Below, piece after piece: positions 34,583 to 44,017 of a stretch of DNA of 58,861 nt. Position numbers and translations under genes: made by a program. Under the pieces are notes generated by a model that was given only the letters and a program-made list of their open reading frames with translations, was not told the DNA's origin and ran no database searches. Each line of letters opens with the position of its first letter. Position 1 is the first letter of the stretch. This DNA comes from Acidobacteria bacterium UBA7540 (GTDB lineage: Bacteria > Acidobacteriota > Terriglobia > UBA7540), in NCBI GenBank assembly GCA_002478145.1, contig DLMI01000117.1:1-58861 (forward strand). Reading direction: 5' to 3'.

Positions 34583-34617
34583 GGGGCTAGGGGCTTTGGA
34601 CTGGGGACTAGGGGACG
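34583..34617. repeat. Period-7 array (GGGGCTA family)
   Basis: GGGGCTA, GGGGCTT, TGGACTG, GGGACTA and GGGGACG in register, close to the end of the GH106 gene. Confidence 0.8.
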
Positions 34618-34730
34618 AAGGCCTGCCAGCCGCCGGCGGGTATTCCCGGGCTCAGGATGGCAGCCTTGGACGCCCGACGGGTTCGGGCAGCACGGCACAA
34701 CTCCAAATCCCGGCTCAATTGCTATGGACA

Positions 34731-37700
34731 CTAGAGCGTGGCAACCCACTGTCTTCGCGGCATGAGCTGCACTGGGCCTAAAAGGCCGGAGGGAGGAATC
34801 GTCTCTGGCTTGATCTCACCATACGTCCCCCATCGGATCCCGAAGGTCTCTGCTAAAGCTTTCCGGTCCGGTTTCGGGAGAGACTGGACGCGGTGAATCC
34901 ACAGATTCCCTACTTCCACTTTCAAATGGTTGGCCCCCGGCTTTAGAGCATTTCCGCAACGCAGGATGCGTGAACCCTTCCAAGCGCTTCCCAGATCGAT
35001 TCCGTTCAGAACAACTTGGGCGGTCTCGTGCACAATGCCCAAATCCACCGCCCACTCAATCTGTTCGCCCAGACTGGTCAATTCAAAATCTGTTTCGTAG
35101 ACTGCCCATCCGCTGTAGTCTTTCCCCTCCGGCAAGTCATTCCAGGACTGCAATTGCGATAGCGCAAGCTCGGTCTTGTCTCCAAGCGTCAAGCGCCACG
35201 GGCCATGCAAGGAGATAGGTTCGGGGATCGCCTTGACCTGAAATCTGTGAGTCTTCCCCGCAGCATCAGTCAGAAAATACTCCCCGTTTCTCGGAATAAG
35301 GCCAGTCACTTGAGTCTTATGGCCAACTTTTCCGATCTTCAGGGCGCCGGGCCAATTGGTATGGGTAAGGGTGGGGCCATCACCTGTTGGGCTGAATATC
35401 ACAAAGCACGATTCAAAGGGCGCGAGCTGGACTTGAACTTCCGTCACCGGCGAATTCGAGCCTGCGCGCGCGGCATGCTTGAATACCAAGGTATCGTCGA
35501 TTTCGCCGCTCGCAGGATTCCATCGCTGGGGTATCTTGTGCCCCACCGAGAACTGTAACCTTAGCTCTTGCAGAAAAGAGGATATGTTGCTGACGAAATA
35601 GATATCAACATCATCCATCTTTCTGTGGAGGAAGCCGACATTCTCCCGCGCACGTTGGCGCGCCGATTCACTCGAGTCCCCAGCCTGGACGATTTCGAAG
35701 TCAGGTGGGAGCGCCCCGGGCAAGCGTGCCAGCACAACCGAAAGGTGACGGAATAAAGCGACTGCACCTTTGCCACAGGTCACGAAATCATCCGCTCTGG
35801 GCAGTTTCCCTCCCCAGAGGGTGTTGAGAACCGATCTCAGCCGCGCCGTCCTGGTGTCGTTATCCTTCAGCCCCGGCGCGGCAGCAGGGACTCGCCCAGC
35901 GAATATCAGAAATCCACCCTCCTGAACGAATCTCATCAAACAATCCAGCGACTCCGGAGGCATATACTGAACATCGGGGACGATGACAACCGAGTAGGCT
36001 CCTGTGCCGGCACGCAACATCCCTGCTTGCACCGAGGCCATGCGCGCCAAGGCATCATCGTTGAGGAAGTCGAAGTCATACCCGGACCGTCTCAATTCCA
36101 GAAACAACTCTGTCCCGAGTTGCCTTTCAATCTCAACATCCATATTCAGAGCGCCGATGCCGAACTTGGCGTAGACGTCGGCAAGGGGAACGTACATACC
36201 CACCGGATTGACCGATACCCCCTGCTGAAGCAAGGCAGAAACCCGCTGAACGTATTTAGCAAGGTGGTTATAGTGGCGCCACCAGATATTATTGTGATTG
36301 ATGACCGTGGAGGCATAGAACGCCCAGCCGGGTTGTCCGGCTTGGGGGGGCGAGTATGAATAGCCCTGGTTCACGATCTGGTTGATGCCATCCAGGAATT
36401 GCGCGTCCGAGGCTGCCTTCATCATTTCAAGGGTTACCATGAAAAGAGGCATCCGCAGCCACGAGTAAGTCTCTGCCGAAATCACCGGTTTCTGATAGAT
36501 ATGGCCGGCCGAGGAAGCGAGCCGCCGATGCTGAATGTCGACCGCGTACTCGTCTCCCTGCATGATGTGCTCGCCTTCAGGGATGTCTGCCAGCGCATAC
36601 CCGTGCATCACATCTGCCATGGCCCCGTGGGCTTGGAAGCGCGCCGTCATGCCATGCCTCTGGCTCCAATCCGCCAAAGGGGCGAAAAAGTTCTCCAACA
36701 TCAGGTCCGAAAGGGTGAGGTGATAGTCGTAACGTATATGTGGAGTCAGGGGGCCGGCATCTTGCCACAAAGCGGGGAGATAAGGCGTCAATTCATAGCC
36801 GCGGCGTCTTTCGAATTCCTTAAGGAGGCTGGGAGTCCAGTCCGCCCCATAAACTTCCAGGCTGTCGCAGAAAACCGAACGGAAGGGAGGGTCTGCGACA
36901 TCCTTAATTCCATTGAGAACCTGGGTTCCTGCTGCCTCGAGGAAGAGATCCATGGCTTCGCGATTGAAATGGTCGATGACGTACCCTTCCATGCCAAGTG
37001 TCGGGCGCTTCACTTGCTGGCCGGTGGGACTGTCTACGAACACCATGATCCTCCACTGGCCCGGGGGAATCGGCCAGCTTTCGAATCCAATCCCGATCAG
37101 ATCGCCATACTTCGTCTCCTGCTTAATTTGGTCTGTGATCACTCGCGACTGTTGGATGCCAGGCTGGCCTGTGGGGAGAACGGGAACTGCCAAGGCTGCG
37201 ATGATGCTTTCCGATTCGGCTAGCTCAGGAGTAAGAAGCCAGGAGAAAGTCCCAGGTCCTACGATCTCTTGAATCAGGACCCGCGCTTGGCGCGCGGCTA
37301 GTTTGATGGGGATGAACGGCCCACCGTAAGGCCACCCGCTTCCCAAAGTAAAATCAAACTGCATGCCCAGACGGCGGGTTTCTTTAGTGGTGTGTCGCAA
37401 CAGGTCAAACCACTCCGAGGAGAAATATCGGATGTTCCGAATCCCTCGTTTGGGGTCATCGACTTCCAGGGGGTAAACAGGTTGAAGTTCCACTCCCCGC
37501 AATCCACTTTCCGACATCAGTTCAAGTTCACGCGTAATCTCCTGCGGCGTGGCCGCTCCACCAAACCACCACCACCGGGTCATAGGTCGGGCTGAATGGG
37601 GGGGATTGAGGAACAAATCTCTCCATCTGGCTGCTTCTCCGCTGGGCGACGCATGTTCGGGCAAGGACACCGGCGCAGAACCTGCTGTCAGTGCCGGCGT

Positions 37701-37781
37701 GGACCACACCGTTGCCAGCACAATCCCAGCTTTTCCAGATTTGCAAATGAATTGTCGTCGGGTGAAGGAAGTCGATTTCAT
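34731..37781 (-). CDS. GH106-like alpha-L-rhamnosidase with Tat leader
   Basis: Exported glycoside hydrolase of 1016 aa. The N-terminal FTRRQFICKSGKAGIVLA is a twin-arginine signal. The opening of the mature protein, RPMTRWWWFGGAATPQEITREL, and FDFTLGSGWPYGGPFIPI are typical of the GH106 family, which removes rhamnose from plant or bacterial polysaccharides. A C-terminal part (SLHGPWRLTLGDK, WAVYETDFEL, VVLNGIDLGSAW, LKVEVGNLWIHRV) looks like a galactose-binding beta-sandwich. It is convergent with the toxin-antitoxin cluster and stands alone. With the GH29 enzyme at 44 kb it suggests use of deoxysugar-rich glycans. Confidence 0.85.
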   Translation of the reverse strand: MKSTSFTRRQFICKSGKAGIVLATVWSTPALTAGSAPVSLPEHASPSGEAARWRDLFLNPPHSARPMTRWWWFGGAATPQEITRELELMSESGLRGVELQPVYPLEVDDPKRGIRNIRYFSSEWFDLLRHTTKETRRLGMQFDFTLGSGWPYGGPFIPIKLAARQARVLIQEIVGPGTFSWLLTPELAESESIIAALAVPVLPTGQPGIQQSRVITDQIKQETKYGDLIGIGFESWPIPPGQWRIMVFVDSPTGQQVKRPTLGMEGYVIDHFNREAMDLFLEAAGTQVLNGIKDVADPPFRSVFCDSLEVYGADWTPSLLKEFERRRGYELTPYLPALWQDAGPLTPHIRYDYHLTLSDLMLENFFAPLADWSQRHGMTARFQAHGAMADVMHGYALADIPEGEHIMQGDEYAVDIQHRRLASSAGHIYQKPVISAETYSWLRMPLFMVTLEMMKAASDAQFLDGINQIVNQGYSYSPPQAGQPGWAFYASTVINHNNIWWRHYNHLAKYVQRVSALLQQGVSVNPVGMYVPLADVYAKFGIGALNMDVEIERQLGTELFLELRRSGYDFDFLNDDALARMASVQAGMLRAGTGAYSVVIVPDVQYMPPESLDCLMRFVQEGGFLIFAGRVPAAAPGLKDNDTRTARLRSVLNTLWGGKLPRADDFVTCGKGAVALFRHLSVVLARLPGALPPDFEIVQAGDSSESARQRARENVGFLHRKMDDVDIYFVSNISSFLQELRLQFSVGHKIPQRWNPASGEIDDTLVFKHAARAGSNSPVTEVQVQLAPFESCFVIFSPTGDGPTLTHTNWPGALKIGKVGHKTQVTGLIPRNGEYFLTDAAGKTHRFQVKAIPEPISLHGPWRLTLGDKTELALSQLQSWNDLPEGKDYSGWAVYETDFELTSLGEQIEWAVDLGIVHETAQVVLNGIDLGSAWKGSRILRCGNALKPGANHLKVEVGNLWIHRVQSLPKPDRKALAETFGIRWGTYGEIKPETIPPSGLLGPVQLMPRRQWVATL

Positions 37782-37841
37782 TGAAAGGGACCTCGATCTT
37801 TAGGTAGAATGACCAGGGTGGAAAATGCTCAGCCGTAATGG

Positions 37842-37913
37842 TGGGCGGTAGAGGATTCGAACCTCTGACTTCTACCGTGTGAGGATAGCACTCTACCGCT
37901 GAGTTAACCGCCC
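37842..37913 (-). tRNA. tRNA-Val (anticodon CAC)
   Basis: 72 nt cloverleaf. Acceptor arms GGGCGGT/ACCGCCC pair fully, the anticodon stem CTATC/GGTAG encloses the loop CTCACAC, and the T-arm is CAGAGGTTCGAATCCTCTA. The CCA end is not encoded. It lies between the GH106 and moxR genes. Confidence 0.95.
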
Positions 37914-37990
37914 ATGAAGCGTCATCAAACATAGCAAATTTCCAGGCGTCGGTCTAGCCCCGCCAAAGGCGACGCCAGCGAACATGTCAA

Positions 37991-38962
37991 ATGGGAAAAG
38001 CGATGGTAAGCGATCAAGCAGCGGTGGCCCCCGATCTCCTTACGCGGGTGCAACAATCCGTCCAATCCGTCATTCGGGGTAAGGATGAGGCGATCCGACT
38101 GGCGCTGGTGAGTCTGCTTGCCCGCGGGCATCTGCTCATCGAGGACGTCCCGGGGGTTGGGAAGACGACGCTTGCGCATGCCCTGGCCCGCTCGTTTAAC
38201 TGCGCCTTCCAGCGCATTCAGTTCACCTCGGACATGCTCCCGTCGGACGTCATCGGCATCAGCATTTTCAGCCAGCAGACCCAGCGCTTCGAGTTCCGCC
38301 CGGGGCCGATCTTCGCCAATATCGTCCTGGCCGACGAAATCAACCGCACTACGCCCAAAACTCAGAGTGCCCTGCTGGAAGCCATGAATGAAAACCAGGT
38401 GACTGTGGACAACCGCACCTCGCCGCTGCCTCAACCCTTCATGGTGATGGCCACTCAGAATCCTATCGAGCACCACGGAACCTATCCGCTCCCCGAATCC
38501 CAGCTCGATCGCTTCCTGATGCGGTTGAAGATCGGTTACCCCAGCGCCGATAGCGAGAAGGAGATCCTTCAGAACTTTGCCCAATCCGACCCGCTGGCAA
38601 ACATCAGGCCCGTGATGACGGGGGCGGAGGTCGTCGAAATTCAGAACCAAGTCCGCCGGGTGAAGGTGGATGAAGAGCTTGTGAATTATGCGCTGGCCAT
38701 CGTGGAGAAAACCCGGCAGCATGAATACCTTAGCCTGGGAGTGAGCCCCCGCGGGTCCATGTCGCTCTACCGCGCTGGGCAGGCCCTTGCCTTCCTCGAG
38801 GGCCGCAACTATTGCATCCCCGACGATTTCAAACGCCTTATTCTCCCCGTCTTTTCTCACCGGTGCGTAGTGAGTTCGCGCTATATCTCCACCCTCAAGA
38901 AATCCGACCAGACCGAAGCCATATTGGAAGGAATCATCGAGTCCACCCCAGTTCCGCTGTAG
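37991..38962 (+). CDS. MoxR-family AAA ATPase
   Basis: 323 aa cytoplasmic chaperone-like ATPase. Walker A is EDVPGVGKTTLA and Walker B is VLADEINR; sensor motifs MATQNPIEHHGTYPLPESQLDRF and VSPRGS follow. MoxR proteins mature or activate partner complexes and usually pair with a DUF58 protein carrying a von Willebrand-like fold, as here. The ATG at 38003 is an alternative start. Confidence 0.92.
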   Translation: MGKAMVSDQAAVAPDLLTRVQQSVQSVIRGKDEAIRLALVSLLARGHLLIEDVPGVGKTTLAHALARSFNCAFQRIQFTSDMLPSDVIGISIFSQQTQRFEFRPGPIFANIVLADEINRTTPKTQSALLEAMNENQVTVDNRTSPLPQPFMVMATQNPIEHHGTYPLPESQLDRFLMRLKIGYPSADSEKEILQNFAQSDPLANIRPVMTGAEVVEIQNQVRRVKVDEELVNYALAIVEKTRQHEYLSLGVSPRGSMSLYRAGQALAFLEGRNYCIPDDFKRLILPVFSHRCVVSSRYISTLKKSDQTEAILEGIIESTPVPL

Positions 38963-38992
38963 AAACGCAAGGGGTGCTAGGGGCACAAGGGC

Positions 38993-39126
38993 ATTGAGTG
39001 ATTGATCCATTGAGTCATCGAATCATTGAAAAGCGGTTGCGAGGCACCGGGGGTTTTTGGATTCTGGATTGCCCCCCGCCCACCACCTGCTGCCTACCTT
39101 CTGACTTCTGACTCCTGACTTCTAGG
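38993..39126. repeat. Period-8 and period-7 arrays between moxR and the DUF58 gene
   Basis: 38993-39032 has five 8-base units: ATTGAGTG, ATTGATCC, ATTGAGTC, ATCGAATC, ATTGAAAA. 39099-39126 has TTCTGAC twice, TCCTGAC and TTCTAGG with period 7. The first is the only period-8 array I found. Confidence 0.75.
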
Positions 39127-39138
39127 CCCTGCATACGC

Positions 39139-39144
39139 TACAAT
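39139..39144 (+). promoter_or_regulatory. Putative -10 box of the DUF58 gene
   Basis: TACAAT ends five bases before the ATG at 39150, a spacing that would give a leaderless transcript, as also seen at glnE. No Shine-Dalgarno sequence precedes the ATG. Confidence 0.35.
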
Positions 39145-39149
39145 CCCAA

Positions 39150-40535
39150 ATGATGACCACGCTTCCTCATTCAACGAGCGGCGGCGCCTGGGGAGACTTA
39201 AGGCTTCGAGTTCGCCAGCAGTGGGCGCGCACCGACCGCCCAGGGTGGCGACGATTTTTCCTGGGTCTCTGCGGACTGAGCGCGGCTTTTTTCCTGGCCC
39301 TCTATTCGACGGCGCTCACAGAAGCCGGCCGGGTGGGGGCGGCCGTCTGGGCCGCTGCCAGCTCACTGTTACTGACCGGGATTGTTGCGGTCAAGGTCGT
39401 CCCATATCTGGCGCGGCGGACTGCCCTGGAGCGTTGGTTCGTCAAGATCGAGTACGAATTCACTCGCCAAGGGGTGCTCTATCTCATCATCATTGCGGTC
39501 ATCGCGATCGCGGCCTTGAACACAGGGAACAACCTTCTCTTCATCATTCTGGCCAGTCTACTCGCCGCCATCCTGGTTTCAGGCATCCTCTCGCAAATCG
39601 TCTTATCGCAACTGGAGCTGGATTTTGTTCTACCCGACCACGTCTTTGCCGAACAGCCCATGATTTCCCGGCTGACGGTCAGCAATCTGAAGTGGGTCTT
39701 TCCTTCCTTTTCCGTCACGGTCTCGGCTCGTGATGCAGATAGGAAAAAGCGCAAGAAGAGTTTGGGCCCGCGGCCGCGGCAAATCCTGGAGGCGCCGGTC
39801 TACGTCCCTTACATTCCTCACCGGTCCTCCGTCACGCAGCACGTTGAAATCACTTTCCCGCGCCGTGGCCGCTACACTCAGGAGGGCTTTCGCGTAAGTA
39901 GCAAGTTTCCTTTCGGCTTCCTCCGCAAGTCCCATGAAGTCCCCACCAAGCAGGAGATCCTTGTACTGCCCAACATACAGCCCACGGAGGAGTTTTACGA
40001 GATCCTTCCACTGATCGGTGGCGAGATGGAAAGCTTCTATAAGGGACGAGGTCACGACCTCTACGCCATACGTGATTACCAAGAAGGCGACACGGCGCGG
40101 CATGTGGATTGGAAGGCGACGGCGAAGGCGCAGGCTGTGAAGGTGCGGGAATTTACCCGCGAAGACGAGCGCCGCTTGTTGCTGGTCTTTGACGCCGTTT
40201 TGCCCCAGGCCGACTCAAGTCTCGAGGCGAAGTTTGAAAAGGCCGTCACCTTTTGTGCCTGCCTGGCGTGGCATTTCTACGAAATCGACGCGCAGATGCA
40301 ATTCCTCACGGCTGGGTTCGAAACCGCTATGGCGCCCTCCCAGGAGATCATCTATCCCGTGCTCGAGGCCCTGGCGCTCATCGAGCCAACGACCGGCGTT
40401 TCCACCCACACCCTGCTTTCGGAGGTTGCGTCCTCGCCGCGGGCGTTCAACATCATCATCACCGCTCAGCCCCGTGGATCGATTCCCACCAGCCTCTGGG
40501 GTTCCTCTTACCTGGTTTTCATCGATTCCTTGTAG
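39150..40535 (+). CDS. DUF58 domain protein
   Basis: 461 aa. Two N-terminal membrane-helix regions (about 35-85 and 105-155) are followed by a cytoplasmic or periplasmic part with the family signature GRGHDLYAIRDYQEGDTARHVDWKATAKA (around residues 299-327). The C-terminal half resembles a von Willebrand A domain (LLLVFDAVLP). It is the normal partner of the MoxR gene just upstream. The transglutaminase that often follows in such operons is absent. Confidence 0.9.
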   Translation: MMTTLPHSTSGGAWGDLRLRVRQQWARTDRPGWRRFFLGLCGLSAAFFLALYSTALTEAGRVGAAVWAAASSLLLTGIVAVKVVPYLARRTALERWFVKIEYEFTRQGVLYLIIIAVIAIAALNTGNNLLFIILASLLAAILVSGILSQIVLSQLELDFVLPDHVFAEQPMISRLTVSNLKWVFPSFSVTVSARDADRKKRKKSLGPRPRQILEAPVYVPYIPHRSSVTQHVEITFPRRGRYTQEGFRVSSKFPFGFLRKSHEVPTKQEILVLPNIQPTEEFYEILPLIGGEMESFYKGRGHDLYAIRDYQEGDTARHVDWKATAKAQAVKVREFTREDERRLLLVFDAVLPQADSSLEAKFEKAVTFCACLAWHFYEIDAQMQFLTAGFETAMAPSQEIIYPVLEALALIEPTTGVSTHTLLSEVASSPRAFNIIITAQPRGSIPTSLWGSSYLVFIDSL

Positions 40536-40571
40536 CTGCCAGTTGGCACGCCCCACCCCGACGTGGAGAGT

Positions 40572-40599
40572 AGAAGTCAGGAGTCAGAAGTCAGAATGA
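40572..40599. repeat. Period-7 array (AGAAGTC family)
   Basis: AGAAGTC, AGGAGTC, AGAAGTC and AGAATGA in register. It is close to the reverse complement of the TTCTGAC array 1.5 kb to the left. Confidence 0.8.
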
Positions 40600-40668
40600 A
40601 CCTGAATTCGCAAGTTGAACGCGAATTCGTAAGCTGGATGGAGATCTACCCCCATTCAAAGGGACAGG

Positions 40669-40818
40669 ACCCCTCACCCGGCTCGCTACGCTTGCCACCC
40701 TCTCCGCAAGGGAGAGGGCCGCTATCTCATCTATTTTCGGTGGCCAGCCCTCTCCCGAGGGGAGAGGGTGGCCCGCTGTCCCGATGCACTTCATCGGGGA
40801 GCGGGCCGGGTGAGGGGT
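40669..40818. repeat. CCCTCACCC-type palindromic element
   Basis: Outer 13-bp arms ACCCCTCACCCGG and CCGGGTGAGGGGT are perfect inverse copies. Inside are two hairpins of the same form, CCCTCTCC-gcaa-GGGAGAGGG and CCCTCTCC-cgag-GGGAGAGGG. This type of element is widespread in bacterial intergenic DNA. Confidence 0.75.
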
Positions 40819-41107
40819 TACTTGGAAAGGCGCGAAGCCCAATACCGAGGCTATCAGAGCGCGAAGGATAAATCCGGCTGGTGAGGCAGGCGCGATCGTT
40901 TGCGAAGATTGCCACAACCGGGGCGTCCAGGGATACTTGCAGCTTCAGCGTTTCATCCTCGGCGAGCGCGAACGCTCCCCCCTGCGTTCCGCGCTCCACG
41001 TCCGGGCTCAGGCTGGAGCGCTCGCGTTCTACAAGGAGGTGTCCGCTGGTCCGGTTGTACGTAATTGAAGTCTGCTCTTTTTCACTTTAGTCATGTGTCT
41101 TGGCACA

Positions 41108-42439
41108 TCAATGCTCAACATTCGACTCTGGGGTTTCAGCCTTAACACCCCTGACCACTTCCCCGCCCTTCAAAACCACCTTTACGTTTTCCAGTGTGGT
41201 TACGTCTTTGAGGGGATCGCCTTCGACTGCAATCAAATCTGCGTACTTCCCGGGTTCAAGGGTACCGATCTGGTCCGACCACCCAAGCAGGTCGGCGGCA
41301 TTAACGGTCGCAGCTTGAATAGCTGCCAGTGGTGTTAGGCCCAGCTTCACCATGACGGCGAATTCATGAGCGTTCAGTCCATGCGGGTAGACGGCTGCAT
41401 CGGTGCCGAAGGCGACCTTCACGCCTTCACGAAAGGCCCTGGCAACGTTTTGGCGGGCGGCGGGCATTACAAGTTTTGCCTTTGCCACCATGTCGTCCGT
41501 AAGGCCAAGTTTCTGGTAGTTCTCCAGGAACCAGTCGCCAAGGTAAAGTGTCGGCACAAGATACGTCCCGTGTTGCTTCATCAGTTGAATATCTTCTTCG
41601 TCGATAAAGCTGCCATGCTCGATGGAGTCCACACCGGCCAGGACGGCGTCCTTGATGCCTCGCGCGCCGTGGGCGTGGGCGGCTACCTTTCGGCCCAGGC
41701 GGTGAGCCTCTCGGACGATGGCCTGCATCTCCTCGGGGCTGTATTGCTCAAATTCGGCATTGTCACCTTTCGAGAGGACGCCGCCGGTGGCACAGAACTT
41801 GATCAAGTCCGCGCCATACTTGATGTCTTCCCGGACCTTGGCCATCACTGCGGGAACGCCATTGGCCACCCCTTCACTGAAAAAGTGGAATTCCGGGGCC
41901 AGGAGATTCTCATCGCAATGTCCACCGGTGATGCCAAGCGGCGGGCCGGAGGCGAGAATTCTAGGGCCAGGGACATCGCCGGCGTTGATGGCATCGCGCA
42001 AGGCGATGTCGGCGAAGCCGCTGGCCCCCACGTTTCGCACTGTGGTAAAGCCTGCCTCCAGCGTCACGCGGGCGTTTCTCGCACCCAGGAGCGCTTCACG
42101 GGGCACGGACACTGCGAGGCCTCTGTAACCCATGAGGTAGGGCGAGCCGGTAAGGTGTGTGTGGGCGTCGATCAGTCCAGGCAACACCGTGTAACGAGAG
42201 AGGTCCACAACACGAGCGTCCGAGGGCACATGGGGAAGGAGTTCACGCTCATCGCCGACCTCGCGGATCCGGTCGCCTTCGATGAGGATCATTTGATGAT
42301 CCCGGTACGCCCCCGAGCGGACGTCGAGAACTCGTCCAGCTCTTACGACCACGCCAGCATGTTGGTTGGCTGGCTCTCCTGTTAGGCCAGCGGGAACACA
42401 TAGCAATAAACTCCAAAGCAGCACAGACCACTTATGCAT
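41108..42439 (-). CDS. Secreted metal-dependent amidohydrolase
   Basis: 443 aa with a signal peptide ([18 protein letters not shown]). The metal site [14 protein letters not shown], the lysine region [38 protein letters not shown] and the late [11 protein letters not shown] are those of the imidazolonepropionase/Xaa-Pro dipeptidase group of amidohydrolases. GGGGAGGAG lies just before the ATG. The substrate is uncertain; related enzymes act on dipeptides or cyclic amides. The adjacent ROK gene, 61 bp upstream on the same strand, may be in the same transcript. Confidence 0.88.
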   Translation of the reverse strand: MHKWSVLLWSLLLCVPAGLTGEPANQHAGVVVRAGRVLDVRSGAYRDHQMILIEGDRIREVGDERELLPHVPSDARVVDLSRYTVLPGLIDAHTHLTGSPYLMGYRGLAVSVPREALLGARNARVTLEAGFTTVRNVGASGFADIALRDAINAGDVPGPRILASGPPLGITGGHCDENLLAPEFHFFSEGVANGVPAVMAKVREDIKYGADLIKFCATGGVLSKGDNAEFEQYSPEEMQAIVREAHRLGRKVAAHAHGARGIKDAVLAGVDSIEHGSFIDEEDIQLMKQHGTYLVPTLYLGDWFLENYQKLGLTDDMVAKAKLVMPAARQNVARAFREGVKVAFGTDAAVYPHGLNAHEFAVMVKLGLTPLAAIQAATVNAADLLGWSDQIGTLEPGKYADLIAVEGDPLKDVTTLENVKVVLKGGEVVRGVKAETPESNVEH

Positions 42440-42500
42440 GACTCCTCCCCTCTGATATGGTTCCTTCCTTGTGAGGCAGGTTCAGGGGAACGCCCCTGAT

Positions 42501-43511
42501 TCAGTTGTGGGACAGTCCGTTCACCGGCTTGTCCCCCAGCCGTTGTCTGGCCAGGACCACCGCTCCCAGCGGTCCCGCGTCGTCACCGAGTACCCCGGGA
42601 ACAATCTTCACACGCCGGGCATCGTGGCGGCGTAGAAAATACTGGTAAGCTGTCTTCCTGATCGGCGTCACATAATCTCTGCCGAGCCGTCCGGAGATTC
42701 CTCCTCCAATAATCACGTATTCAGGATCGAGCATATTGACCACGTTCGCCACCAGGATGCCAAGGTAAAACTGTGCCCGCTCCATCACTTTTTCCATGAC
42801 CGGATCACGCTCTTTTAAGGCTCTCTGAATAATGCTGCTGGTCATGCGGTCCCTGCCCCGTTCCTTCATAAGCTTCAGGACGAGGCTCTTTTCTCCTCTC
42901 CGTATGGCAGCGCGGACGTCGCGCTCCATCGCGGTGCGGCTGGCCAAGGCTTCTGCGCAACCGCGGTTGCCGCAGCCACAGCGAGGCCCGTTGATCTCCA
43001 CGACCATGTGGCCGACCTCTCCGGCGGCGCCGCGAGCGCCCAAGTAGAGTCGTCCTCCGCTGACGATGCCTCCTCCAATTCCCGTCCCTACGAAGATCCC
43101 CACCAACTCCTGCGCTCCCCGGCCAGCGCCCAGGGCGTATTCCCCCATCATTCCAACGTTGACATCGTTTTCTACAAACACCGGGACCTTAAGCAGAGCC
43201 TCCAACTTAGGTCCCAGCGCAACCATTTTCCACCCCAGGTTCGGCGCATGATGGACAACACCACCCACCGGATCTACCGCTCCCGGCACGCCAATGCTCA
43301 CCGTGCGCAGGTCAGATAGTTTCAGGCCCGCCGACTGCACAGCGGCCTGCACCAGAACAGCAAGGTCCGCAACCAGGCGGTCAGGTTTCTGCCTGGGGTT
43401 GGTTGGCGCTCTCTGCATACCAAGAATTTTGTTTTCCGCATTCACCACCAAGGCGCGTAAACGCGTTCCCCCCATGTCGATTCCCACCACGACTTCCTTT
43501 TTAGCAGGCAT
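42501..43511 (-). CDS. ROK-family sugar kinase (glucokinase-like)
   Basis: 336 aa. The N-terminal phosphate-binding motif is VVGIDMGGTRLRAL. The sugar site includes ENDVNVGMMGEYALGAGRG and GTGIGGGI, and the zinc-binding motif is GPRCGCGNRGCAEALAS (CxCGxxGCxE). There is no helix-turn-helix, so it is an enzyme and not a repressor. It probably phosphorylates glucose or another hexose. GGAGG precedes the ATG at nine bases. Confidence 0.92.
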   Translation of the reverse strand: MPAKKEVVVGIDMGGTRLRALVVNAENKILGMQRAPTNPRQKPDRLVADLAVLVQAAVQSAGLKLSDLRTVSIGVPGAVDPVGGVVHHAPNLGWKMVALGPKLEALLKVPVFVENDVNVGMMGEYALGAGRGAQELVGIFVGTGIGGGIVSGGRLYLGARGAAGEVGHMVVEINGPRCGCGNRGCAEALASRTAMERDVRAAIRRGEKSLVLKLMKERGRDRMTSSIIQRALKERDPVMEKVMERAQFYLGILVANVVNMLDPEYVIIGGGISGRLGRDYVTPIRKTAYQYFLRRHDARRVKIVPGVLGDDAGPLGAVVLARQRLGDKPVNGLSHN

Positions 43512-43640
43512 CCAATTGTCCCTCCTGGAAACACTCCGAACTCCGGTCAGCAGAGTTTACCTTACTTACTGATTCCGCGAAATGCCAGATTGGGTATGGG
43601 TCAGGGCTGCGTCAAAGTCCGCGAAACGTAACATCCCAAA

Positions 43641-43813
43641 GCGGCTCTGCCGCCTGATGTGCGGAAAGGCTTCGCCTTTCCGAGGGCTTCCGCCGTGACT
43701 GACCTCCTCAGCTCGGCTGGAAGGCTGAGCCTTCCAGCCGAGCTGAGGGGAAGAAAGGAGGCAGTCTGCGCCGGAAAGCCAGAGGCTTTCCGCACATCAG
43801 GCGGCAGAGCCGC
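43641..43813. repeat. Mirror-symmetric five-hairpin palindromic element
   Basis: Hairpin A GCGGC-tct-GCCGC (43641-43653), linker CTGATGT, hairpin B CGGAAAGGC-ttc-GCCTTTCCG (43662-43682), a central hairpin with 17-bp arms (43709-43745), then B' (43772-43792), linker ACATCAG and A' GCGGC-aga-GCCGC (43801-43813). It has the same plan as the elements at 13.3, 28.1 and 31.4 kb. It lies in the 506 bp gap between the divergent ROK and GH29 genes, which holds no other feature. Confidence 0.8.
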
Positions 43814-44017
43814 TTCTTATGCGACTTTGAGGCGACCCTGGGGTACTGGTGTAGTTTCGTGTCGAAATTGCTCTATACCCCGAAACCTCTTCTTCATTCT
43901 GCTGACTCCTGAATCCAGTTTTGACTGAAATCGTTGACACTGCTCGGATTGAGAAGTAATCTTTGCGCACGTCTCGGGTGAAAGCGCGCCTATGTTTCAA
44001 CTAAGGGAGGTTTAACC

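Larger units (their letters stand above)
40536..41107. other. Intergenic stretch after the DUF58 gene
   Basis: 572 bp with no convincing gene. It holds a short period-7 array (40572-40599) and a large palindromic element (40669-40818); the right third shows nothing I can name. Confidence 0.5.

Noticed and set aside
41366..42385. A 339-codon plus-strand frame
   Set aside because: Shadow of the amidohydrolase gene; no motif or ribosome site.
28103..43813. The mirrored hairpin elements as CRISPR arrays or terminators
   Set aside because: There are no regularly spaced identical repeats with unique spacers, and no T-runs follow the hairpins.
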